A stretch of 64,000 nt of DNA from Sipunculus nudus (Eukaryota > Annelida > Sipuncula > Golfingiida > Sipunculidae). Positions 40,401 to 52,400 of this stretch are shown here, piece after piece. The notes under the pieces were generated by a model. The model made no database searches, was not told the origin of the DNA, and was given only the letters and a program-made list of their open reading frames with translations. The stretch's first letter is position 1; each line of letters starts with the position of its first letter. The DNA lies in assembly GCA_026874595.1 (NCBI GenBank), contig CM049310.1:18330058-18394057 (forward strand), written 5' to 3'. The position numbers and the translations under genes were made by a program.

Positions 40401-43400
40401 TTGAGAATCAAGGTGTTCCCATTTATTTATCTGTCCTGTCTGTCATGTTTGAGAATCAAGGTGTACCCATTCATTTATCTGTCCTGTCTGTCATGTTTGA
40501 GAATCAAGGTGTACCTATTTATTTATCTGTCCTGTCTGTCATGTTTGAGAATCAAGGTGTACCCATTTATTTATCTGTCCTGTCTGTCATGTTTGAGAAT
40601 CAAGGTGTACCCATTTATTTATCTGTCCTGTCTGTCATGTTTGAGAATCAAGGTGTACCCATTTATTTATCTGTCCTGTCTGTCATGTTTGAGAATCAAG
40701 GTGTACCCATTCATTTATCTGTCCTGTCTGTCATGTTTGAGAATCAAGGTGTACCCATTTATTTATCTGTCCTGTCTGTCATGTTTGAGAATCAAGGTGT
40801 ACCCATTCATTTATCTGTCCTCTCTGTCATGTTTGAGAATCAAGGTGTACCCATTTATTTATCTGTCCTGTCTGTCATGTTTGAGAATCAAGGTGTACCC
40901 ATTTATTTATCTGTCCTGTCTGTCATGTTTGAGAATCAAGGTGTACCCATTCATTTATCTGTCCTGTCTGTAATGTTTGAGAATCAAGGTGTACCCATTT
41001 ATTTATCTGTCCTGTCTGTCATGTTTGAGAATCAAGGTGTACCCATTTATTTATCTGTCCTGTCTGTCATGTTTGAGAATCAAGGTGTACCCATTTATTT
41101 ATCTGTCCTGTCTGTCATGTTTGAGAATCAAGGTGTACCCATTTATTTATCTGTCCTGTCTGTCATGTTTGAGAATCAAGGTGTACCCATTTATTTATCT
41201 GTCCTGTCTGTCATGTTTGAGAATCAAGGTGTACCCATTCATTTATCTGTCCTGTCTGTCATGTTTGAGAATCAAGGTGTACCCATTTATTTATCTGTCC
41301 TGTCTGTCATGTTTGAGAATCAAGGTGTACCCATTTATTTAACTGTCCTGTCTGTCATGTTTGAGAATCAAGGTGTACCCATTTATTTATCTGTCCTGTC
41401 TGTCATGTTTGAGAATCAAGGTGTTCCCATTTATTTATCTGTCCTGTCTGTCATGTTTGAGAATCAAGGTGTACCCATTCATTTATCTGTCCTGTCTGTC
41501 ATGTTTGAGAATCAAGGTGTACCCATTTATTTATCTGTCCTGTCTGTCATGTTTGAGAATCAAGGTGTACCCATTTATTTATCTGTCCTGTCTGTCATGT
41601 TTGAGAATCAAGGTGTACCCATTTATTTATCTGTCCTGTCTGTCATGTTTGAGAATCAAGGTGTACCCATTTATTTATCTGTCCTGTCTGTCATGTTTGA
41701 GAATCAAGGTGTACCCATTCATTTATCTGTCCTGTCTGTCATGTTTGAGAATCAAGGTGTACCCATTCATTTATCTGTCCTGTCTGTCATGTTTGAGAAT
41801 CAAGGTGTACCCATTCATTTATCTGTCCTGTCTGTCATGTTTGAGAATCAAGGTGTACCCATTTATTTATCTGTCCTGTCTGTCATGTTTGAGAATCAAG
41901 GTGTACCCATTTATTTATCTGTCCTGTCTGTCATGTTTGAGAATCAAGGTGTACCCATTCATTTATCTGTCCTGTCTGTAATGTTTGAGAATCAAGGTGT
42001 ACCCATTTATTTATCTGTCCTGTCTGTCATGTTTGAGAATCAAGGTGTACCCATTTATTTATCTGTCCTGTCTGTCATGTTTGAGAATCAAGGTGTACCC
42101 ATTTATTTATCTGTCCTGTCTGTCATGTTTGAGAATCAAGGTGTACCCATTTATTTATCTGTCCTGTCTGTCATGTTTGAGAATCAAGGTGTACCCATTT
42201 ATTTATCTGTCCTGTCTGTCATGTTTGAGAATCAAGGTGTACCCATTCATTTATCTGTCCTGTCTGTCATGTTTGAGAATCAAGGTGTACCCATTTATTT
42301 ATCTGTCCTGTCTGTCATGTTTGAGAATCAAGGTGTACCCATTTATTTATCTGTCCTGTCTGTCATGTTTGAGAATCAAGGTGCAGTCAAATAAATGGGT
42401 ACACCTTGATTCTCAAACATGACAGACAGGACAGATAAATAAATGGGTACACCTTGATTCTCAAACATGACAGACAGGACAGATAAATAAATGGGTACAC
42501 CTTGATTCTCAAACATGACAGACAGGACAGTTAAATAAATGGGTACACCTTGATTCTCAAACATGACAGACAGGACAGTTAAATAAATGGGTACACCTTG
42601 ATTCTCAAACATGACAGACAGGACAGTTAAATAAATGGGTACACCTTGATATTCAAACATGAGATGATGACAAACAGGGCAGTTAAATAAATGGGTACAC
42701 CTTGATTCTCAAACATTGTTTGTGAAAATACCCTGACATGCATTGTTTCTTGTTTTAGAGGATTTTTATTGAAGATTATGTGCAATAATAGTGGATGTTT
42801 TTGCCATTTGTCTGTGCTCTGTTCTCATTCAGTATGTGTCGCACTTTTATTATTTTTTCCAGGTTCGGGCATTATATGATTTTGAAGCTGCAGAAGATAA
42901 TGAACTGACATTTAAAGCTGGAGAAATTATACATGTAATAGATGACAAGTGAGTAAAGGGGAAACCAATAATTATAAATAACCAAGAAGCAGGCTTGTAA
43001 TATTATGCTTGTGATATACTGCAAAAGAATGTATTTGTAGGTATTAGGTATAGGTAGAAGGTATTTATGATGTTAGAGAAATAGATTGCTATTATCCAGT
43101 AATATATGAAATAGAAAAAATCCATAAAATATTACAAGTTATTACAAACAAGGAAATCTGGATCAGGTTTTTTCATAGAATTATTTGCTGTTTTTTGTAT
43201 ATGAAAGGTTTATTGGTTTGTACAGGTTTTAAAGACAAGTATTGAAAGATCCTTTTAATTTTGGGGGAAACTTTTTCTTCACGCAAAGGAATATGAACTA
43301 ATTATGATTATTGTCATTGTGATCATATAAAATGTATCACAGCTTATCATGATATTGTAATATCATTATCTAGCAAGGGACTCCAGTGCTCATCTTCATA

Positions 43401-46400
43401 TCACGCTTGTCAGTACTCCCCTCCATGTTTCCAAACTACCTGTAAACCAGCTAGTCACCCAGAGAGTGTTTGGAAAACAGGATTCTATCAGTTTGTCAAA
43501 TACAGTCATTTAGAACATACTAGTACCCCTATAATTGTCATATTTTAGTTTTTCATAGAATTTCATGTGATTCATTAAAAAAATGTTTTCCTTCCTGGAC
43601 AGAAAGAACCTGATGCTGCTGTTGTCTGTGGCAAATAATACTCAAAAGGCATGTTAGTGAACCAAAACTCTGGGACAAATATGCATGTCATGATATCATG
43701 ATAATAGGGAAGCTTACAGGATGGTTATTGCAGCTACCTGATATTGTGATAATCCCTGAAACCAGTAACCATCCCAACCAAAATTTTTATACTGTATTCT
43801 GGATGTTTTAGTCCTCTTCATTGTAGTAATGCCAACTGGTGGAAAGGCTCAAACCAGCGAGGGGAAGGCTTGTTCCCCGCAAACTTTGTTACTGCAGATC
43901 TCTCAGAGGAACCGGAATCAAGTAAGTCACATAAGGGAGTGAAACAGAAATATTCACACCCTATGAACATTTCATAGCAGAAACTAAGATTCATATAAAA
44001 TTTGTATTTATGGAAATTATTGAACATTATGTTTTTCTTTTTGAGCTGTATTATGAGAACATCTTAAGTCAACCTAACTTTACTATATTTTATATAACAT
44101 TGTGATTTTATATAAATTTGAATTGTGTAAACAACTTTAGAAGGAAGGCACATTCTATGCTCATATATGTGGCATATATCACATGATGTAATAATTAATG
44201 TTCTCTTGTTTGTAAAGCACATGATTACTTCCCTTATTCATGCACATCTTCTTGTTTGTAGCGAAAGAAAAGGAGAAGAAATCTGTGCAGTTTAATGAAG
44301 AAGTCGAAGTCAAAACAGTAGAGCCTATTCCTGAAGTATTTGAAATTGATGAGGTATGTGTAATACCTACATTCAGGTGACTCTAAGAGAGCCATAGTTT
44401 AAGTCAGTGTATGTTGCACCTGCTTAAAAGGTGTCTTGAATGATTTTACACTGGTGAAATTTGTTATCAGCTTAGATAGAATGAAGATGAATGATAAACA
44501 GTACTGTGCCTCCATGGAGTCAGTACCTCCATCAAGACAAAACAATCCTACTGGACCCAACCTTACCCAGATGTACACCAAGCCTTCCTGGGCCCACCTG
44601 TAGATGCTGTAGTGTTTTTGTAATAACAGACAAACAAATAGACAGACACAAATGACAACATAACCTGGGCAGAGGTAACAATCAACATTCATTAGGATAT
44701 ACCCTTCATAGAAAGATATGTTAAACTCAACAATTCACTCTAAAATAAGCATATCTGTCTCTAAGCTGTAAGCAGTAAGATTACTTGTATTAATTATTTG
44801 TTTTTTTTTCATGTTTAAACAGGAAAAAATAGATAAGACACTGCAAATGATACAAAATGCTGACCCTACAGGAGAAAATCGACCCGATCCACCTGAGATG
44901 ATCAGCTTGGAAGGTGAGACTGTCTCTCATTTTCATGTGTATATGTAAATGATATATAGAATCAAACTCTCATATGTGGTTCTTTTGTATTCATACACAG
45001 ATAGTTGTAAAATATATGTAATAAGAAACTATTCCAGAATATACATAATTACCCTGAAGTTACAAAATATTAAGCATGAAATTTGCATAAATATTTGTAT
45101 AAACCTCTTATTCAATGTTTTTTTCTGTTATGACATGCTCGTTTCTGTGTCTGTATTTACCATTAAACAGTACTACACATATCATTAGCTCAGCTGACTG
45201 TAAGTCAACTGAGGTATAGGAATGGCGCTTTGTCCGTCGTCCGTCCAGCTGTCCATTAGCAGGGCACAAATCCTAACCACTGACCCTAGAAACTTTTAAG
45301 TGGACATCCAAGGAGGTCAATAAAAAATCTCTTTGGAAACCTGAAATAAAGTCACTGCGACCTATATCCTCGGAGCTATGGGACTTGAAAGTACCCCCCC
45401 AGAATAATCAAAAATATAATACCCAACCTCCAATAGCTTTATAAATAATGCATGGATTGTCATGAATCTTGCCTTAAATATTGACCATTACTAGTTTTGT
45501 CAGTTCCCGAAAAGCGGTGGCGCCACCTGTATTTTTTGTTATTTTAACAAATATTTTTCCTTTTTTTTTTTACTATTAACTGATAACAATCATGTCAGTT
45601 TCTCAGCTGTAATTACATCTAGTGTCCCAAAACCTGGTGTGTGTATTGATCACAAGTGGACACCTTATAGTAATCACCCTGTCTGTCTGTCTGTTCATCT
45701 GTCTGTCTGTTTTTCGATCCCTTTATCCACACAAATTTGTTTCCAGATGATAACTCCAGGTTGGATTGGCACATGGAGTTCAAACTTGACTTACAAATAG
45801 TCCACCACTAAAGAAAGAACTTTTATGATTTTTGGGTCATGAGGTCAAATGTCAGGGTCAAAAGACTCAGTTAACTAAAAGATTACATGACTGCATTTTA
45901 AGCCAAGCTTTTCATCCCAAACTTTCCATCTTGTATATTTAGCTGACTTGCCAGTATGGGGAGAGCAGAAATGAATTTGGGGCACAAGGTCAAAGGTCAA
46001 GGTCACAGGGGCCATCTGTACACAAGTTAATGTTCAGGTGATAACTCTAGTTTAGTTTGACATATTGGTTTCAAATTTAACTTATATATAGCTCACAACT
46101 AAAGTAAGAATTTTGGTGTCAAAGGTCAAGGTCACAGGATCCATTTCTTTAAAAGGAATATTTATGCATTTCACTTTTCATCACACCTTCTATCTTCAAG
46201 ATATTACTCACCTGGACGATAGGGGACGATTCTTTTCAATTTGGGGTCATAGGGTCAAAGGTCAAGGTCACAGGGCTCATCAGTTGACAAATTAGTTTAT
46301 AGATGATAATTCTGCATTGGCTAGAGAGATAGGCTTCAAACTTGATCAGTTAATGACCCACCACTTAAGTAAGAAACATTTTGATTTTCAGGGTCCCGAC

Positions 46401-49400
46401 ATCAAAGGTGAAGGTCACAGGACCGTCATTCTGAAAAATTTTCTTCAAAATATCCTTATAGACAAATACAGCTGAGCGTTGAGACCCCTGGGTCCCTAGT
46501 TTTCCTATGAGTACTGTGGATTTAATTTTCACAGCATGTACACATCAGGATTTAATCTGTTAAAATCTGAAATTTAAAAATAAAAGCTGCAAAATTAGGC
46601 TATTTTTTTTATTTTTTGGAGGCTCTTATTGTATTCCCTTAAATTGTCAAGCAGTCCACTTTGGTAACTGTAGGTCATTAAGTGCTGCTCTCTATGCTCC
46701 CCAGGCTGTTGTTATGTAATCCAATCACTAGGGCAAGCCCTGTCTCCACTGAGTTGAGCTTGATCAGGCTGTCTGCAGTTAATACCACAGGGAGCCTTTT
46801 CCTCCCCCCCCCCCCCCCCCCATTCTGTTGACAGACCTGTTCTATGAATTAGATGAATCTTATAATTAACATTTTTTACCAGCAACAAGCAGTAACAACA
46901 GAGACCCCCCCCCCCCCAAACCCCCAACCCTCCAATACACAGGACTAATGAATAAGATGAATCTTACAATTTTAAAGTTGAATAAGTTCTTTTTGCTGAG
47001 ACTTGGACAAGTATAATTTTTTAAGAAAAAAATGTTCAGGAATTTAATCCTTATATTCAAATGTGATAAAATATTAGGATCTAATGTTAGTGCTAACTGA
47101 CAAGATTTAAGAAGATATAAATACTTTGTAGCAATTCATTCATATCTCTTAAAGTTGGCGGGGCCTAGGTGTGAATAACACTGTTCACTTAGTATTAAAA
47201 TTAGGAATATTGGTCAAACTTTGTGGGATTAATTTTTAACTCATATGGCCATATATTTAACTTTTGAAAACTTAATTACCATCACACATTATTTGTTTAT
47301 GAAATGTTACTTTTATATAACACTTACCGTAGGCCCATTTTTTCCCTTGGTGCATCACAATATAGTTTAGCTCATGTCCATTATTCTATAAATTACAGAG
47401 TTTCATTTTAGCAGGGCCATTTTCTCATAGCTTTCAAATGATAAACCAAATGAAAAACCAAAAGAAAAAAGAATATTATCAGCTTAGCGATGTGACCCAT
47501 GGGTCCCTTGTCTTGTATATTTGATCATGTTCAAAATAAATTAAATAAACAGGGAAACAACTACTAAGGAGCATGCTCATCCTAATCCCAAGCCAGTTGT
47601 ACCATGATGTATATCATACCCGTCAAAACATCAGTAAAATATTGACAAGTATTATATATGAAATAATTGTATTTAAGGGCACTGGTGTCAGCAGCCCCTA
47701 GTTATCACAACCATTTCACACACAAAAACAGATACAAACATGAAAGCTTACATGCATGAATGTAATCTATTTATTTTTCTTTCAGAACAATGCAAGGCCA
47801 TGGGTCCACTGATAGACCAAGAGCTTGAAAAAATAGATAGGTCAGTGAATATTTAATTAAAGGAAAAATATGTACTTCATTTCATTTGCAGTAACATGTC
47901 AGTGCAGATGTTAGATAGCAGTTTGTAAGGGCACCATTATAATCTCAAATAAGTTCATGGTTATAAGCCATGTGGACTTAAGATAAGAACAAACTATAAA
48001 TGATGCCACCATTCTTTTAGTGAGCATTAAATTAAATATTTTGATCAAACCTTTTAGATATAATGACAAGCCAAGGGGGACCAGGGCCAACCAAATTTAG
48101 CCAGACATCCCTGGTGCCAAAATCCCCTTGAATAAAAATCAGCCCAAAAGTAATTGAAAATTAATGTTAGATCCATGAAGCATATATCAATTTAAACCTG
48201 ATGTTGTGTTCTCTCTGATGGTATATGTATCTATGAAGTTAACATTAATTTTCATATGAAATTTTAACAATATTGTACATTTTTAGCTCGGCTGACTATA
48301 AGTCATCTGAGCTATAGTCGTGGTCCTTTGTCCATCGTCCGTCTGTCTGGCCGTCCGGTCGTCCGTCCGTTAACAGGGCACGTTTTCAAACCGTTGGACC
48401 TACAAATCCAGAATTTTGCATACCATTAGATGTCCCCAAAATCTCCTACCATACTGAAAATTGGGTCATTAGGACTTCGTTCCTTTGAGATATTAAGGAA
48501 AAACCTCCGTTTTCCATATAAAAGCCATTGTTACACTTCAAGGCTGTTTAATATCAAAACCACTGATCTGTTTTTGATCATATTTAGTATTAATTTTCTT
48601 CCATACATTTTCTATGAACATAACAAAAATTAGGTCAGTATTGGGTATTATTTTGAAGTTATGGGCCCTAATTTAATGCAATTTTTAAAAAATCAGGAAA
48701 TATATTTACTCACCTAACATGAGAATTGCTGAAGCTGGAGATTTTTTTTCAGGAATATAACTTTATTTAATCAAGATTCAATTGTTTACCCAAAATTAGA
48801 TCTGAATTTTGCAAATTTTTCAAGTTATTAGCATAAATAAAAAATTAATACCTTTAATTTTGTCCAACTTTGGAAATGGCACATTTTTTCCCTGTAAGCA
48901 CTGTTGATTTAATTTTTACAGCACATATATATAAGGATTTAATATTTTAAAAACTGAAATTTCAAAGGAATTGATTGAAAAGAGTAGCTTTTATTCAAGT
49001 TTTCATACACCATGTGAAGTGTTGTTTACATCTAGCCCACCTAGTAGTACAGCCTTCACTTGCTTTATGTAACCCACCCCAGGCAACTTGCCTTGGCTAG
49101 CAGGCTTCCCCTCTGCCCTGCACTCCCCCCCCCCCGATGGTGCATTTTCTAGATGAATGTTATAATTTCCTGTATTTTATTTTATTCTTGGCTATGCTAC
49201 ATTTTAGATTTTGTATTGTACCACCAGGGTTACAATGATTAAAGTGCACATTTAATTGTGTCCACAAAGTGGTGTATTGCTATGAAAGTGTGGAATGTTC
49301 ATCAGATAAGTAATTCCTTACTTCAGAAGAGTAAAAACTTCACCAGGTGTGAAATTGACTATTAATTCCAGTAATAAATTATAGCTGAGATTGTAATTAG

Positions 49401-52400
49401 CATAATGATATTGTTTGTACCCATTTAACCAACAGTGTGTATACTTTATTTGAAAAGATGTTTTTATTTTATCAAATTTACTGAATCTTTTATTTTATTT
49501 CAGTGAATAAAATTAAGCATGTACTGAAAACTCCAATGTGCAAAACTTTTTAATAGCGAATCAAGGAATAATCTTGTAGGTGCCATGTTGTTGCATTATT
49601 TTCTTTTAAATTCAGTTTAAACATTTGTGATTTAAAAATAATAAAATATATGTGTATGCATATGACCCAATATGAGCTACACTCTGGATATATAATGATT
49701 GCAACGTAGAATTCTAATATTATAACTTATATTTTCAGTTTTTTTTATTACAAATTTATAAAACTGGTAAATAAAAGAAATGAATCATATAAAAACTATT
49801 AATGGAAAAAGTGGATATGCTAAAAAAATAGGCTTATATATAAACTTAAATGCATTATTCCCTTGAAAGTGAAATAAAGGTATTAGTCCATTCTGTCCAC
49901 TTGCCTGTCCATCTGTAAATTTTTCATATGCATCACAGTATCTCAAAACTTTTACTGTTTTTCTTCATGACAGTCTTGTCAGAGTATTAGTTTGCAATCA
50001 TATATTTAGAACTTTATAACCAAGAAGGAGGGCCCCTTTCCTCTTAGCTTCTCATATGCTTATATAAATGAAAAACATTACAATAGAATATTTTGCATAT
50101 TTTGCATTTGCAAAAATTTCAAACCTAAGCTGAGCGCCGTGACCCATGGGTCCCTTGTTTATTTTTAAATGGCACACAACTTTAAACAACCAGTCACAGG
50201 AAACCAGTTTTTGTGGGCTAATATTGAACTACATGACAATATCTCAAAAAAGCTTCTTTTTTTTTTTTTCCTCTACCATATTTCCTTCGTTTTCAAGAAT
50301 GAAATTTAAAATTTTATATTCAATCCAAATTTTAAAAAAAAATCAATTTTAGTTTCTTCAGCCTGTGATTTGTGATGTCCTGCTGTTACAGGAAGCACAT
50401 TTCCCTGATGGAGCTGGACCAGAAGGTGGTGGATGCCATGCAGATGTACCACAGCTTGATGAAGCAGCTCCCAACCTACGGCTACACGGGAACCAAGGTG
50501 CAGCCTCAGACAGTCCTGTCACAGCAGCCATACTGCAGCATGCCTTCCCAGCAGCCTCCTCCAGCACAGGTTTCTGCATGGCTTTCTTCTCCTAGGTTTA
50601 TTCCCACTCAGACAGGTTTTGATGACACAGTCTGACCTGACAGACAGACTGACGGACAATATGGAGTTACTGACAGGTTCCTCATCTAGTTACCACAAGC
50701 GACACCAGTCAGTGAAATTAATATTGTGTTCAGGTCTAGTTTATAAACAAAGTAGGATAATAGTAAGTCATATGCAGGGGTCAATTTTAGCATAATATTC
50801 TACCAAACAGTGGGGTCTGTTAAGACAGAAAATGTACCAGAGCCCAAAGCATTTTACTTGACTAATGAGTTGTTTCAGTTATATATTTGTATCCCCAGAC
50901 AAAGTCGGGGGATACTATGTTTTCATACCGGTCCCGCCGCCGCCGCCGCATATAAATCTTGTTGGCGCGATAACCCAAAAAATATTTCACGGAAAGGTCA
51001 CAGGAGCCATCTGTCCAAAAATTAGTTTCTGGATGATAATTCCTTCTTTTATTGATGTATGGATTTCAAACTTGACTTGTATTTGACCCATTGGAAAAGC
51101 AAGACCCGAATTGATTTTGGGGTCATGAGGTCAAAGGTCAAGGTCACAGGAAACCTCTTTAAAAAGATTGTGGATGCATTTTCAGCCAAACAATTCATCT
51201 CAGATCTTTCATCTTGCACATATAGTTTACCTGCCAAGAGTGGAAGACCCCTATCAAATTTGAGGTCACAAGGTCAAAGGTGAAGGTCACAGGAGCCATC
51301 TGTCCAAAAATTAGTTTCTGGATGATAATTCTTGCTTTTATTGATGTATGGATTTCAAACTTGACTTGTTTATGTCCCATTGGAAAAGCAAGACCCAAAT
51401 TGATTTTGGGGTCATGAGGTCAAAGGTCAAGGTCACAGGACACATCTTTAAAAAGATGTGGGTGCATTTTCAGGCAAACATTTCATCTCAGATCTTTCAT
51501 CTTGCACATATAGTTCACCTGCCAAGAGAGGAAGAACCCTATCAGTATCAATTTTGAGGTCACAAGGTCAAAGGTGAAGGTCACAGGAGCCATCTGTCCA
51601 AAAATTAGTTTCTGGATGATAATTCCTGCTTTATTGAGGTATAGATTTCTAGTTGAAAATGTATTACTTTTCTTTGTAGACATTTTACTATTCTGTAATT
51701 CATGAAGAGTCACTCACATTTAGATTAACTTGATGACATGATCATTCATATTGATAAAAAAACTATGGGCAAATTCTGTAGTTCCAGCACAAGTTGGGAG
51801 CATTGATATACAGACTTATTAAAGAAAGAATTCAAAGCTACTGTATCTACCATATGAAAGCTTCTTGTGGGAATCATTAGCCAAATCAGCAACGCTGGCT
51901 TATTAGACCTGAACACAACTGATAATTACAGGGGCAGATCCAGGAATTTAGAAAGGGGAGGGTCCAGCCTAGAGAGAAAAAAAGAGAGACCCCCCCCCCC
52001 CCCCCCCCCACCCCCACCCTTTTGGATCTGCCACTGGAACTTGATGCTTAGTGCACAGGCCCATGGGAAATGAGGATTTTATTGGCCCAATGAGCCAGAT
52101 GACCCGTCAGCTTAATTCTGGTAACATGAGGTGTCAATGAGTGGCTTTTTGAGCCAGATAATCTCATTAGAGCTGTTATAGTTTAAGTGGCCTTCTGATT
52201 CTTATGCATCTGGTCAGTATTTAAGTAGCTAGATCTAAAAGTGGAAGAAATCGGAAATCTGATGAAATCAGATAAAATCTGTTCATGCGAGTTCCTTTAA
52301 GACATTGGACCAGATTGATGGACTCTGAGCTAAAGGGTTCTGATAATTATTACTTTATAAGACATGTTTCAATAAGACAATATCCAATATGTAGGTTAGA

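Noticed and set aside
39920-42394. 824-codon ORF with 16-residue repeats
   Set aside because: It is the 48-bp minisatellite read in frame; a second frame is also open, the repeats are hydrophobic with no start context, and it lies in a STAM intron.
42376-42660. 94-codon minus-strand ORF matching the minisatellite protein
   Set aside because: It is the inverted arm of the same minisatellite.
39712-42716. CRISPR-like array
   Set aside because: Units are contiguous 48-bp tandem repeats without unique spacers, in a eukaryotic intron.
50570-50635. Alternative STAM C terminus by reading through the 50569 donor
   Set aside because: The frame stays open for about 21 codons and would drop the proline-rich tail; the donor is good and downstream exons continue the family pattern, so it is not called.
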